57,479 nt of DNA from a candidate division WOR-3 bacterium (GCA_039801905.1 JBDRVQ010000008.1:1-57479); one strand, 5' to 3'. Counted from the first letter of the stretch, positions 25,666 through 35,119 are shown. Numbers and translations: made by a program. Notes: generated by a model not told the origin, from the sequence alone.

Positions 25666-25694
25666 GTGTCAGAAAATGGGGGGTATTTCCGTTA
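25666..25694 (+). repeat. 29-nt motif shared with 1606-1632
   Basis: Starts GTGTCAGAAAATGGGGGG and continues TATTTCCGTTA; one more G than copy 1. It lies ~240 nt upstream of the array element here, against ~16 nt in copy 1, as if extra sequence had been inserted between. A related string (GGGGATTTCGGTTATTTAT) recurs at about 25778. Confidence 0.7.
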
Positions 25695-25753
25695 TTTATA
25701 TGTAGGGGTATTGGGTTCTCATCCCAACCCCGAAAAGAGAGGCGTGATATGAG

Positions 25754-25864
25754 ATGAAAAAGATTCTTGAAGAGCAGGGGATTTCGGTTATTTATCACTT
25801 TGCCGATTATGCCTTTGGCAGAAAGGTCTATAAACTCTTAAAGGGAGGTCCTATGGGAGATTAG
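25754..25864 (+). pseudogene. Short ORF of 36 aa, possible gene remnant
   Basis: The ATG at 25754 opens a 36-residue frame (KKILEEQGISVIYHFADYAF then GRKVYKLLKGGPMGD). I do not recognise it. Its amino-acid make-up is protein-like, with no low complexity, and it lies in the extra sequence between the 29-nt motif and the array element. It may be the remains of a gene carried or interrupted by the repeat, or chance. No ribosome-binding site is clear. Confidence 0.2.
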
Positions 25865-25931
25865 GGAGAGATTAGTGGAGAAATAGGTCTAAAATAAAAC
25901 TTGAGTTAAGTGAGAAGAATTTTATGAGAAA

Positions 25932-26182
25932 GGAGGGGTTTATCTTTATAAAAAGGGGTGTAGCATACAGGGGATGGTATCGGGGTTCTAATGGAAAGTC
26001 TAAATAATGGTCTAATAATTGGTTTAATTTCAGGTTTAATCAAAAAGCTAAAAAGAGGAATAAAAGTAGGGGCAATAAGAAGGATGATTGGAGATCTAAT
26101 TAGAGATTCAATCGGCTGTCCAATTGATAGTCTAACGGGGAGTGTAAATGTCGGCTTAGCCGAATTTATAATTGGCGTGATT
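25932..26182 (+). repeat. Dispersed 12-nt-array element, copy 2
   Basis: The leader (25932-25990) is almost identical to copy 1 across about 60 nt, including the ATG-bearing GTCTAATGGAAAGTCTAA-like junction. From 25991 there are sixteen 12-nt units ending at 26182, such as AATAATGGTCTA and ATTGGAGATCTA. It can be read as a 69-aa ORF of four-residue repeats. The array stops 8 nt before the end of the convergent mnmA gene. Individual units differ from copy 1 apart from the first two, so the copies share layout more than unit sequence. Confidence 0.85.
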
Positions 26183-26190
26183 AATCTCCT

Positions 26191-27261
26191 TCACTTTTGA
26201 AGCCTTCCAAACTCGTCTTGAATTACGCCTCCCCCCAGAACTGTATCGTTATCGTATAGGACTAACGATTGGCCGGGGGTGATTGCCCATTTTGGCTCCT
26301 CAAATCTAACCAGAATCTGGTCTTTTCCTAACCAGTTAACTATTGCCCAACTCTCCTTATCTTGATGCCGAATCTTTGCCTTCGCCCTTAAACCATCAGG
26401 AATTTCCACAAATAGATTCAATTGGGAGACAAGAGCCTCTTTCCCATAAGTATCTTTTTCTTCCCCTAAGACGATTGTATTATTTACCGGATCGGTTTTT
26501 ATCACATATAATCTCTTCCCCCTGGCGATACCCACCCCTCTCCTCTGGCCAATTGTGTAATAGATAATCCCCTTATGCTGCCCAATCTCTTTTCCTTCTC
26601 GGTCCAAAATCGGACCCGGTTTTGCCGCGTTCGGGTAAAATTTTAATAGAAATCGAGGATAATCGTCATCGGGGATGAAACAGATCTCTTGGCTTTTTGG
26701 TTTTTCCGCCGTGACAAGATTTGCCTTTCGGGCAATCTCTCTCACCTCTTCCTTTCCGTAATCGCCAATGGGAAAGAGGATTCTTTTAAGTCTCTCTTTG
26801 GGTAGGGCATAGAGAAAATAGGATTGGTCGTATTTTAGTACCTTTCCTTTTTTTAGGAAAGAGTTTTCAATCCGGGCGTAGTGACCAGTAGCAATGTATC
26901 CCGCCTCATCCGGAAAGAGTTGTGCCAGACGCTCTAATACCTTACCAAACTTAATTTTTTGGTTACAGACGATACAAGGGTTGGGTGTCCTTCCGGAGAG
27001 GTAAGATATTAAAAAATCTTCCACCACCAGTTTTTTGAACTCTTCTCTTAAATCCAGGGTGAGATGGGGGATTCTTATTTCCGCGGCGCAAGCCGCAGCA
27101 TCCCGAATTGCCTTTTGCCCGCAGCAAGACTTTCCCCCTGCTTCTCCTTCCCATAGGAGGAGAGTGACCCCCACTACCTCATAACCCATCTCCTTCAAAA
27201 GATAGGCGGCGGTAGCAGAATCAACTCCCCCGGACATAAGGCAATAGACCCTTTCTTTCAT
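26191..27261 (-). CDS. mnmA: tRNA-specific 2-thiouridylase
   Basis: 356 aa. PP-loop start CLMSGGVDSATAAYLLKEMG (~8-27), catalytic CIVCNQKIKFG (nucleophile Cys ~95), ATGHYARI (~127), QSYFLYALP, the second catalytic Cys in KSQEICFIPDDDYPRFL, then IGQHKGIIYYTIGQRRGVGI and the C-terminal barrel ending VLYDNDTVLGGGVI. It thiolates U34 of tRNA-Glu, -Gln and -Lys using sulfur from a cysteine desulfurase. All key residues are present. Monocistronic with its own leaderless promoter. Confidence 0.95.
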   Translation of the reverse strand: MKERVYCLMSGGVDSATAAYLLKEMGYEVVGVTLLLWEGEAGGKSCCGQKAIRDAAACAAEIRIPHLTLDLREEFKKLVVEDFLISYLSGRTPNPCIVCNQKIKFGKVLERLAQLFPDEAGYIATGHYARIENSFLKKGKVLKYDQSYFLYALPKERLKRILFPIGDYGKEEVREIARKANLVTAEKPKSQEICFIPDDDYPRFLLKFYPNAAKPGPILDREGKEIGQHKGIIYYTIGQRRGVGIARGKRLYVIKTDPVNNTIVLGEEKDTYGKEALVSQLNLFVEIPDGLRAKAKIRHQDKESWAIVNWLGKDQILVRFEEPKWAITPGQSLVLYDNDTVLGGGVIQDEFGRLQK

Positions 27262-27267
27262 CCCAAA

Positions 27268-27295
27268 AAGATAAGGATAGTTTCTTTAAGGTCAA
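27268..27295 (-). promoter_or_regulatory. Promoter of mnmA (leaderless)
   Basis: Minus strand: TTGACC (27295-27290), 16-nt spacer, TATCTT (27273-27268), 6 nt to the ATG at 27261. Its -35 box is 4 nt from that of the divergent lipoprotein promoter. Confidence 0.72.
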
Positions 27296-27299
27296 GAGA

Positions 27300-27328
27300 T
27301 TGACAGAGAGCCGATTTTGAATTATATT
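27300..27328 (+). promoter_or_regulatory. Promoter of lipoprotein-rpsO-pnp operon (leaderless)
   Basis: TTGACA (27300-27305), 17-nt spacer, TATATT (27323-27328), 9 nt to the ATG at 27338. A 16-nt spacing would give TTATAT one base earlier. Confidence 0.68.
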
Positions 27329-27337
27329 ACAGAATAT

Positions 27338-27982
27338 ATGAAAAAAGATAAGACTGAAATAGGAAAAGGTGTCCTTTTCTTACTTTGCCTTTTCCTTAGT
27401 TGCCCAAAGGAGAAGAATAGAGGAACTTTTTATTTCCCCTTGGCGGTTGGCAATCGGTGGGTCTATGAATATTCTGCCTCAGAGTGGAGCGAAGGGGAAG
27501 TTGATACCTTAGAAAAGGGTCAAGTAGAAATTTTAATTACCGCCAAAGATTCCTCAGGCGGTAGGGAACTCTACCGGGTTTTTGGGAAATTGATTGTTGA
27601 GGGGGATACTTCTTCTTGGGTCTCATTCTGGGGATTAGAGGAAGCAGGTATCCTCCAGTATGATTCCTTAGGGGTAACTTTTGATACCTTTCTTCCTTTA
27701 CCCTTAGAAAAAGGGAGGGTTTGGCGGATGGTCTCTTTTTACCTTCTTCTCCTCCGGGATGAACCTCATTCCTATTATGCGCACCTTTTCGGAGATGATA
27801 CCGTAAGAGTTGGCGAGGAGAAGTTTGACACCGCGCAAAGGATTGATTACACCTTGGAAGAAGAGGAGATTAGAGGTTCCTTCTGGTTAGTAAAAGAGAT
27901 TGGCTTAGTAAAGTTAGTTGATAAAGAGGGAGATATGGATTCTTATACCGAATTTATCTTTGATTGGAAAAGGGAGGGATAG
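27338..27982 (+). CDS. Lipoprotein of unknown function
   Basis: 214 aa from the ATG at 27338, chosen because it lies just after the promoter and gives a lipoprotein signal (GVLFLLCLFLSC, lipid Cys near residue 21). An upstream ATG at 27317 falls within the promoter. The mature part starts YFPLAVGNRWVYEYSASEWS, a pattern common in beta-rich lipoproteins of this and related phyla, with later strands such as EEIRGSFWLVKEIGLVKLVD. No known catalytic motif is seen. It abuts rpsO with no gap. Confidence 0.75.
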   Translation: MKKDKTEIGKGVLFLLCLFLSCPKEKNRGTFYFPLAVGNRWVYEYSASEWSEGEVDTLEKGQVEILITAKDSSGGRELYRVFGKLIVEGDTSSWVSFWGLEEAGILQYDSLGVTFDTFLPLPLEKGRVWRMVSFYLLLLRDEPHSYYAHLFGDDTVRVGEEKFDTAQRIDYTLEEEEIRGSFWLVKEIGLVKLVDKEGDMDSYTEFIFDWKREG

Positions 27983-28252
27983 ATGCCGCTTTCAAAGTTA
28001 AAAAAGAAGGAAATAATTGAAAAGTTTAAACTTCATGAAAGTGATACCGGCTCACCCGAAGTTCAGATTGCGGTCCTTACGGAAAGGATCAACCAACTGA
28101 CCGAACACTTAAAGGTTCACAAGAAGGATAAACATTCCCGAATCGGTTTGATAAAGATGGTGAATCTGAGAAGGCGCCACCTCAATTATCTCCAGAGGCA
28201 TCATAAAGAGCGCTACCTAAAGATTGTAGAAAAACTTGGCTTACGGGGTTAG
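27983..28252 (+). CDS. rpsO: 30S ribosomal protein S15
   Basis: 89 aa, exact family length. Motifs [38 protein letters not shown] and [11 protein letters not shown] are those of S15, which binds the three-way junction of the 16S rRNA central domain. GGGAGGG sits 4 nt before the ATG. The rpsO-pnp order is conserved across bacteria. Confidence 0.97.
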   Translation: MPLSKLKKKEIIEKFKLHESDTGSPEVQIAVLTERINQLTEHLKVHKKDKHSRIGLIKMVNLRRRHLNYLQRHHKERYLKIVEKLGLRG

Positions 28253-28265
28253 ATAACGTTTTTCA

Positions 28266-30356
28266 ATGGTTAAAGTAGAAAGAGAGATTGGTGGTCGGAA
28301 GATTATTTTGGAGACCGGAAATTTAGCCAAACAATCCGAAGGGAGTTGTTTAATTCGCTACGGCGATACGATTGTCCTTTCCACCGTCAATTTTCGGCGG
28401 GAGGAGACGAAGTTCGTTTCGGTTCTCCCCTTAACCGTTGATTATCGGGAATTTTCTTATGCCGCGGGAAAAATTCCCGGGGGATTTTTCAAAAGGGAGG
28501 GGAGACCCCGCGATACGGAGATTTTAACCTCCCGCCTCATTGACCGCCCCCTCCGTCCCCTCTTTCCCAAAAATTTCTGTTACGAGACCCAAATTATCTC
28601 TCTCCTCCTCTCTTTTGACCAAGAAAATGCCGCGGACTTTCTTGGGATAATTTCTGCCTCTTCGGCTCTTTTACTCTCTTCCTTACCTTTTAATACGCCG
28701 GTTGGTGCCTGCCGGGTTAGTAAGTTTGGTTCGGATTTTGTTGTTAACCCCGCGGTCTCCTCCTTCCCTTCGGCGGATCTCAATTTGGTAGTGGCTGGCA
28801 CTAAAGATTCTATTCTGATGGTGGAAGGGGAAGGAAAAGAGGTTTCTATTTCCGATCTGGAGAAGGCGCTGCGGCTTGCTACTGAGGTAATAAGAGAGAT
28901 TTGTGAATTGGAAGAGGAGTTCGTCTCTCTTTCCGGCCGGGAAAAGGGGATCTTCTCTCTGCCGGAGGTTAATCCGGAGTTGGCAAGGTGGATTAAAGAG
29001 AGGGAGGAGGAGATTTGCCAGGCTAATGAGTTACCAAAGAAAGCGGAAAGGGAGGAGTACCTTTATGCCCTCTTCCACCGGTTTAAGGAAGAATTGGCAA
29101 ATTCTTTCCCTAATCTTTTAGATTTAGAAGAGCAGATAAGACAGGTGATGGAAGAGATCCTGCGCCGGAATATGAGGGAGAAGATTCTTAACCGGGGAAT
29201 AAGAATTGACGGTCGGACTCCGGAGGAGATTCGTCCGATATCTTGTGTCGTCTCCATCCTTCCCCGGACGCATGGCAGTTGTCTCTTTACCCGAGGGGAG
29301 ACCCAATGTTTGGCGGTTGTCACTCTGGGAACCAAAGAAGACGAGCAAATTATTGACGCCCTCACCGGTGAGATTCCCAAAAGTTTTATGCTCCATTATA
29401 ACTTTCCCCCTTTTTCTACGGGGGAGGTGAAGCCACTCCGTGGTCCTTCAAGAAGGGAGATTGGTCACGGTGCTTTGGCGGAGAGGTGTTTGGAGGTTTT
29501 ATTGGAAAAAGATTCCTTCCCCTACACCATTCGGGTCGTTTCCGATATTTTAGAATCTAATGGGAGTTCTTCTATGGCAACGGTCTGTGGCGCTTGTCTC
29601 GCTCTAATGGATGCCGGGGTACCGATTAAGAGTCACTGTGCGGGCATCGCTATGGGTTTAATAAAAGAAGAGGATAAGTATGTTTTACTTTCCGATATCT
29701 TAGGTCAGGAAGACCATTACGGGGATATGGACTTTAAGGTCGCGGGCACTAGGAAAGGGATTACCGGTTTGCAACTTGACTTAAAGACAGAGAAGGTCAG
29801 TTTAGAGATTTTAACCGAAGCCTTAAAAAAGGCGGAAAAAGGGATCCATTTTATTATTGACATTATGGAGAAGACCCTTTCCAAACCCCGAGAAAAAATT
29901 TCCGAATATGCCCCGAGAATTGTCACCTTCAAAATCCCAAAGGAGAAGATTGGGGAGGTGATTGGTCCCGGAGGAAAGGTGATCCGGAAGATTATTGAAG
30001 AGACCGGAGTGGAGATTAACATTGCGGACGATGGCTTAGTTCAGATTGCCGGTCCAGCAGAAAAGCAGGTGGAAGAGGCAAAAAGCCGGATTTTAGCAAT
30101 CACCGCCGAGGTGGAAGTGGGGAAGATTTATTTGGGGGTGGTGAAACGGATTGTCCCCTTCGGCTGTTTTGTGGAGATTTTACCCGGTAAAGAAGGGCTC
30201 TGCCACATCTCCCAACTCTCCGACCGGAGAATTCGGGATGTGCGGGAGGTGGTAAAGGTTGGTGATCGGGTGAAGGTGAAGGTAATTAAGATTGATGAGA
30301 TGGGACGAATCAACCTCTCTAAGAAACAGGCGGAAGGAAGAAATTTCCGGCGATGA
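28266..30356 (+). CDS. pnp: Polyribonucleotide nucleotidyltransferase (PNPase)
   Basis: 696 aa. Two RNase PH domains (first with EFSYAAGKIPGGFFKREGRP, second with PYTIRVVSDILESNGSSSMA, ~420-440) flank the helical linker; KH (IGEVIGPGGKVIRKIIEETG, ~555) and S1 (GKIYLGVVKRIVPFGCFVEI) domains follow. It degrades RNA from the 3' end with phosphate. It lies 14 nt after rpsO and overlaps the M16 peptidase start by 4 nt, the common bacterial arrangement. Confidence 0.97.
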   Translation: MVKVEREIGGRKIILETGNLAKQSEGSCLIRYGDTIVLSTVNFRREETKFVSVLPLTVDYREFSYAAGKIPGGFFKREGRPRDTEILTSRLIDRPLRPLFPKNFCYETQIISLLLSFDQENAADFLGIISASSALLLSSLPFNTPVGACRVSKFGSDFVVNPAVSSFPSADLNLVVAGTKDSILMVEGEGKEVSISDLEKALRLATEVIREICELEEEFVSLSGREKGIFSLPEVNPELARWIKEREEEICQANELPKKAEREEYLYALFHRFKEELANSFPNLLDLEEQIRQVMEEILRRNMREKILNRGIRIDGRTPEEIRPISCVVSILPRTHGSCLFTRGETQCLAVVTLGTKEDEQIIDALTGEIPKSFMLHYNFPPFSTGEVKPLRGPSRREIGHGALAERCLEVLLEKDSFPYTIRVVSDILESNGSSSMATVCGACLALMDAGVPIKSHCAGIAMGLIKEEDKYVLLSDILGQEDHYGDMDFKVAGTRKGITGLQLDLKTEKVSLEILTEALKKAEKGIHFIIDIMEKTLSKPREKISEYAPRIVTFKIPKEKIGEVIGPGGKVIRKIIEETGVEINIADDGLVQIAGPAEKQVEEAKSRILAITAEVEVGKIYLGVVKRIVPFGCFVEILPGKEGLCHISQLSDRRIRDVREVVKVGDRVKVKVIKIDEMGRINLSKKQAEGRNFRR

Positions 30357-31597
30357 TTCGGAAAGAGGTGGTTAATGGGCTGAGGATAATTCAGGAGGAT
30401 TTCCCATTCCTTCCCTCTGCGGCTTTGGGGATTATCTTCAATTTTGGTTCACGGGACGAAGATAAAGAAAACAACGGGATGACCCACTTTATTGAACATA
30501 CCCTCTTTAAGGGAACGAAAAAAAAGTCGGCTCGGGAGATTTCCTTAGCTGCTGAGTCCTTAGGCGCCCATCTTGATGGTTTCACCGCCCGGGAGGCGAC
30601 CGGTCTTTATGCCCGGTTCTTGAAAGAAAAGACAGAAGAGGTCTTAGAACTCTTATCGGAAGTTGCCTTTTCTCCGGTCTTCCCCGAAGAGGAGATTGAA
30701 AAAGAAAAGAGGGTTATCCTCCAGGAGATAAGGGAGGCAGAAGAAGATCCCGAGGATAAGGTATTCTCCATCCTCTTTGAAACTCTCTTTCCCGATCACC
30801 CTCTGGGGCGTCCCATTACGGGTATTTCGGAAACGGTTAAAAAATTTTCTCGGGAGAAGATTCTTTCTTATTTTGGGAGTAATTACCGAAAAGAGAGGAT
30901 CATTTTAGTATTGGTAGGCGATAAGACCTTTTGCCAAAAAGAATGGGAAATTGGCAATGGCGATAGCAAAGCAGATATCTCTTTCCGAAAAAGGGAGAAG
31001 CCGAGTTTTCCGGAAAGAAGGGTGCGGGTTGAGAGGCGAAAGGAGTTGGAAAGTGTCCATGTGGTGGTTGCCCAACCGGTTCTCATTCACCCCCAGCAGC
31101 GCTATGCCCTTTCGGTCTTAAATACCGCTTTTGGCGGTGCCCTCTCTTCTCCCCTCTTTCAACGCTTGCGGGAGGAGGAAGGTTTGGTTTACCAAATCTC
31201 TTCCTTTATTGATTTTTATTCCGATTGTGTCCTTTTTGGTATCTATTTTGTCACCAACCAGAAGGATCTACCCCAGGCATTAAAAATTACGAGCGAGGTG
31301 AGAGAAAGATATTACCGAGATGGTTTCTCGCCTAAGGAAATGGCGGTGGCTCTTAATTTAACAAAAAGTTCTATTATCCTCTCCCAGGAGAGTCCCCTCC
31401 ACCGACTTTTTGCCCTGATGCGCAGCGAGTTGCTCTTTGGGGAGACTCTAACCTTGGGGGAGATTCTTAACAATTACGAGAAGGTAGAATTGGCGGAAGT
31501 AAATTTTTTAGTCAAGGAGGTTCTCACTCCGCCCTTAGTGATTGCCGCGGTGGGCAATATCAGAGAGAAGGAGTTAGAGCCTTTTTTAGAAAAATGA
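30353..31597 (+). CDS. M16 family zinc peptidase (processing peptidase-like)
   Basis: 414 aa. The inverted zinc motif HFIEH (in GMTHFIEHTLFKGTKKKSAR, ~43-62) and the downstream EKRVILQEIREAEEDPED glutamate are intact. A C-terminal M16_C domain has the RLREEEGLVYQIS stretch. This small one-chain form resembles the YmxG/mitochondrial processing peptidase-type enzymes found after pnp in many bacteria. No signal peptide is visible, so it probably acts in the cytoplasm. Confidence 0.9.
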   Translation: MIRKEVVNGLRIIQEDFPFLPSAALGIIFNFGSRDEDKENNGMTHFIEHTLFKGTKKKSAREISLAAESLGAHLDGFTAREATGLYARFLKEKTEEVLELLSEVAFSPVFPEEEIEKEKRVILQEIREAEEDPEDKVFSILFETLFPDHPLGRPITGISETVKKFSREKILSYFGSNYRKERIILVLVGDKTFCQKEWEIGNGDSKADISFRKREKPSFPERRVRVERRKELESVHVVVAQPVLIHPQQRYALSVLNTAFGGALSSPLFQRLREEEGLVYQISSFIDFYSDCVLFGIYFVTNQKDLPQALKITSEVRERYYRDGFSPKEMAVALNLTKSSIILSQESPLHRLFALMRSELLFGETLTLGEILNNYEKVELAEVNFLVKEVLTPPLVIAAVGNIREKELEPFLEK

Positions 31598-31616
31598 TAA
31601 ATATTCTGGAGGGAAG

Positions 31617-32603
31617 ATGAAGGTCTTATTCATCAGTAGGAAAGAAGTTTACGAGCTTCTTGATATGGAAGCCACTCTCCAAGCAACCGAGACCGCCTTT
31701 CGGGAGAAGGGGTTGGGTAACGTCCAGATGCCTCCGAAAATGTATCTCTTCTACGAAAAGTATGCCGGCGACTTGCGGGTGATGCCTTCTTATATCACCT
31801 CTTTGGATATTTCCGGGGTGAAGGTTGTCAATGTTCATACTGAAAACCCGAAAAATTATAAATTACCAACGGTGATGGCGACGATTATTCTGATTGACCC
31901 GAAGAGCGGCTTTCCCTACGCGATAATGGATGGCACTTGGATTACAACAATGCGCACCGGCGCGGCTTCGGGTGTGGCGACAAAATATCTTGCCCGAAAA
32001 GAGAGTAAAATTCTTTCTCTAATTGGTTGCGGCGTCCAAGCGGAGACCCAATTACAGGCGATTTTAGCGGTTGCTCAGATTGAGAAGGTTAAGATATTTG
32101 ATGTTGCCGAAGAGCGGATGGTGGATTTTATCAAGAAGGCGAAAACTTTTACTTCCATCCCAATTATTCCGAGCGCCTCTCTGGAGGAATGCGTTCGGGA
32201 TTGTGATATCCTCTGCACCCTCACCCCCGTACGAAAACCAATCATCCAATCGGAATGGATAAAACCCGGTTGTCATATTAATGCCATTGGGGCGGATGCT
32301 CCAGGAAAAGAGGAATTAGACCCAAAAATCCTTTTGGCGGCCAAAATCTTTATTGACGATTGGGAACAGGCGCTCCATTCCGGAGAAGTAAATGTCCCTT
32401 ATGCCCAGGGGATGATCAAAAAAGAGGATATCAGAGGAGAATTGGGAGATCTGATCTGCGGGAAGATTAAAGGGAGAGAGAAGGAGGAGGAGATCACCAT
32501 TTTTGATTCCACCGGTTTAGGAATCCAAGATCTCGTCACCGCCGATTATGTCTATAAGAAGGCAAAGGAGAAAAAATTTGGGAAGGAATGGGAGATCATC
32601 TAA
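31617..32603 (+). CDS. Ornithine cyclodeaminase/mu-crystallin family dehydrogenase
   Basis: 328 aa; GGAGGGAAG lies directly before the ATG. N-terminal substrate-binding half with LRVMPSYITSLDISGVKVVN and MDGTWITTMRTGAASGVATK, then a Rossmann fold with LSLIGCGVQAETQL (~140). Members are ornithine cyclodeaminase, alanine dehydrogenase, ketimine reductase and related enzymes, and the sequence alone does not separate them. The neighbours (M16 peptidase, glycosyltransferase) give no pathway clue. Confidence 0.85.
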   Translation: MKVLFISRKEVYELLDMEATLQATETAFREKGLGNVQMPPKMYLFYEKYAGDLRVMPSYITSLDISGVKVVNVHTENPKNYKLPTVMATIILIDPKSGFPYAIMDGTWITTMRTGAASGVATKYLARKESKILSLIGCGVQAETQLQAILAVAQIEKVKIFDVAEERMVDFIKKAKTFTSIPIIPSASLEECVRDCDILCTLTPVRKPIIQSEWIKPGCHINAIGADAPGKEELDPKILLAAKIFIDDWEQALHSGEVNVPYAQGMIKKEDIRGELGDLICGKIKGREKEEEITIFDSTGLGIQDLVTADYVYKKAKEKKFGKEWEII

Positions 32604-32619
32604 TCCTCGTGCTTAAAAG

Positions 32620-33747
32620 ATGCGCATCTTAATGGTCTCGGATGTCTATTTCCCTCACATTGGTGGCATTCCGGTTCACATCTATAACCTCTCGCGGGAA
32701 CTAAAAAAATTTGGACACGAGGTGAAGATTTTGACGACCAATTATTCGACGAGAATTCTTGACGGTGTTAAATACCTACCTGATGAAGAGGATGTCTATC
32801 GGGTTGGGCGGGCGCTGGTGATCCGTTCGAATAAATCTTGGGCTTCCGTCTGCTTTGGCTTTCGTTTGGGAAAAGAAGTAAAAAAGGTTCTCTCTTATGG
32901 CTTTGACATCGTTCATATCCATGGTTCTTTAGCCCCCACCTTACCCATTTTGGCTTTACGCCATTCCCAAGCGAAAAATTTAATCACCCTCCATTCCTAT
33001 TATCGGCGGAGTAAGGGTTATGCCTTCTTTCGTCCTTTTCTCCTGCCTTACTTTAAGAAATTGGATGGGGTAATTGCGGTTTCCCAGGCGGCAGTGAGGG
33101 CGACCCGCCGTTACTTTCCTGGTGAGTACTGTGTCATTCCGAATGCCATTGATCCAAATCAATTCTCTCCCGAGGTTCCGCCTTTATCCCAATTTTTAAA
33201 TCACTTTCCCCGGATTTTATTTGTCGGACGTTTTGAGCCAAAAAAAGGCTTAAAATATCTACTCCAAGCCCTCCCCTTAGTAAAAAAGGTCTTTCCGAAT
33301 TGCCTCCTTTTGGTTATCGGGGCGGGTCTTTTTGGTTACTCTTACAAAGAATATATTGACGAAAGCGTCCAAAAAAATGTCAAGTTCTTAGGGGTTATCA
33401 ATCCTCAGGATATCCCTTCTTACTACGCCACCTGCGATATCTTTTGTGCACCCTCAGTAGACTGCGAAAGTTTCGGCATAATCCTTCTGGAGGCGATGGC
33501 TTGCGGTAAACCAGTAGTGGCCTCTAATATCCCGGGTTACCAAGAGGTGGTTAGTGATGGGGAAGATGGTTTTTTAGTCCCACCCCGTTCGCCGAAAGCG
33601 ATTGCGGAGGCGATAATTAGGATTTGTCAAGATGAAGAGAAAAGAAGGGAAATGGGAGAGGCGGGAAGGAGGAAGGCTTTAACTTATTCCTGGGAGAATA
33701 TTGGGAAGAAAGTGGAAGAATTCTACAAGAAGCTTTTGAGAGGGTAA
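32620..33747 (+). CDS. Glycosyltransferase family 4
   Basis: 375 aa. The start MRILMVSDVYFPHIGGIPVH is the GT4 acceptor-site glycine loop. The second domain has RILFVGRFEPKKGLKYLLQA (~203-222) and CESFGIILLEAMACGKPVVA, the E-x7-E donor motif. These retaining enzymes transfer sugars from UDP- or GDP-donors to surface polysaccharides or glycolipids. It is followed closely by a transporter and a methyltransferase, perhaps one unit for making and moving a surface compound. Confidence 0.9.
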   Translation: MRILMVSDVYFPHIGGIPVHIYNLSRELKKFGHEVKILTTNYSTRILDGVKYLPDEEDVYRVGRALVIRSNKSWASVCFGFRLGKEVKKVLSYGFDIVHIHGSLAPTLPILALRHSQAKNLITLHSYYRRSKGYAFFRPFLLPYFKKLDGVIAVSQAAVRATRRYFPGEYCVIPNAIDPNQFSPEVPPLSQFLNHFPRILFVGRFEPKKGLKYLLQALPLVKKVFPNCLLLVIGAGLFGYSYKEYIDESVQKNVKFLGVINPQDIPSYYATCDIFCAPSVDCESFGIILLEAMACGKPVVASNIPGYQEVVSDGEDGFLVPPRSPKAIAEAIIRICQDEEKRREMGEAGRRKALTYSWENIGKKVEEFYKKLLRG

Positions 33748-33757
33748 AACCTAAATT

Positions 33758-35116
33758 TTGGAAAGGAAGGGCGAATTTTTAAATCTCTTTAAGATAAGAA
33801 ACTTTTTAATCTTTGCTTTCTCTCAGGCTTTTTCCCTTTTTGGTGATAAACTTGATTATATGGCACTTCTGGCTCTCATTGCCTTTTTGTCTCAGAAATA
33901 CAATTGGGATACCGCCAGGGGGATCTCTTATCTCTCGGTCGCCATTACCCTACCCACCATCCTTTTTGGTAACTTCGCGGGCGTTCTCGTTGACCGCTGG
34001 GATAAGAGGAAAGTATTGGTCATCTGTGATCTCATCCGGGCTTTTTTAGTTCTTCTCATTCCCCTTGTGGTCTTAGAGGTGGGGAGTCTCTTTTTAGTTT
34101 ATCTCATCGCCTTTTTAATTTTTCTCTTTGGCCTTTTCTTCAATACCGCCCGTTTAGCGGTTATTCCCACCTTAGTTTCGCCCCGGCGGCTTTTGGCTGC
34201 CAATTCCTTCATTTCCCTCATCGGTCGGATTGCTACTTTTTTGGGCGTCCTTTTGGGAGGGGTGATTGTGGACCTTGAATTCTGGCGGAAGATTGGGATC
34301 CGCTATCCTTGGAGTGCCGGTTTCTATATTGATTCTTTTAGTTATTGGGTCTCAGCCTTCTCTCTGATCTATATCTTCCGGCGCTATCTCTTAATCCGGG
34401 AAAAGAAGAAGGAGAGTCTCTTTCTCAAAGGGAAAAACCTTTTGGCAATGGCGGGTAGTAATATAGAGAAACTATTTCTTAATCTGAAAGAGACCTATAA
34501 ATTAATCTTCTCCTTTCCTCCGGTCACCTTCACCTTCCTTTCCGTATTAACTTTTGTCTTATTGGGAGCGGGCGTCTTTGTTCTTTACATACCAATCGTT
34601 CAAACCTTACCTCCGCCCAATTTAAGAATTGGTAAAGAATTGGGTTTGGGTTTAGGGACGAGGGGGGTTGGTTTTCTGGGGGCAGTTGGTTCAATTGGGT
34701 TAATTATCAGTTCCCTCTCCTATGGCATTTTAGGGCATAAAATTAGTAAGCGAATTATTGTGGTGATTTGCCTCTTCTTTTTAGGGGTGATTGCTATCCT
34801 CTCTTCTCTCACCCGTTCGGTCTTCCTACCTTTCCTCTTCTTTTTTTTAGGCGGAATTTTCCTCTCTCCCATCCTTATCGCCTGGGATACGATTCTGCAG
34901 GAGAGTGTGCCTAAAGAAATCCGCGGTCGGATCTTTTCCACCCGGGAATGGATTTTGCACTTCTTTTTTGGTCTCTTTGCCTTCATCTTTGGGCAGTTAA
35001 CCACCTTCTTTGCCAAAAGGGATTTGCTTTTAGTCGTAGGTCTTATAGTTATTTTTTTCTGTTTTCTCTTACTTCCCTTACTCAAAAAACCAAGCGGCGA
35101 AATACAGAAAGGGTGA
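33758..35116 (+). CDS. Major facilitator superfamily transporter
   Basis: 452 aa with twelve likely membrane segments. Typical MFS features are FAFSQAFSLFGDKLDYMALL (helix 1), the loop motif GVLVDRWDKRKVLVICDLIR, and ESVPKEIRGRIFSTREWILH late in the protein. The start is uncertain: a TTG at 33758 has only a distant GAGAGGG, and no ATG or GTG lies near helix 1. The substrate is unknown. The stop is 3 nt before the next start. Confidence 0.78.
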   Translation: MERKGEFLNLFKIRNFLIFAFSQAFSLFGDKLDYMALLALIAFLSQKYNWDTARGISYLSVAITLPTILFGNFAGVLVDRWDKRKVLVICDLIRAFLVLLIPLVVLEVGSLFLVYLIAFLIFLFGLFFNTARLAVIPTLVSPRRLLAANSFISLIGRIATFLGVLLGGVIVDLEFWRKIGIRYPWSAGFYIDSFSYWVSAFSLIYIFRRYLLIREKKKESLFLKGKNLLAMAGSNIEKLFLNLKETYKLIFSFPPVTFTFLSVLTFVLLGAGVFVLYIPIVQTLPPPNLRIGKELGLGLGTRGVGFLGAVGSIGLIISSLSYGILGHKISKRIIVVICLFFLGVIAILSSLTRSVFLPFLFFFLGGIFLSPILIAWDTILQESVPKEIRGRIFSTREWILHFFFGLFAFIFGQLTTFFAKRDLLLVVGLIVIFFCFLLLPLLKKPSGEIQKG

Positions 35117-35119
35117 TAA

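Noticed and set aside
25991-26200. 69-aa ORF in repeat copy 2
   Set aside because: Same reasoning as for copy 1; the end also overlaps the mnmA stop from the other strand.
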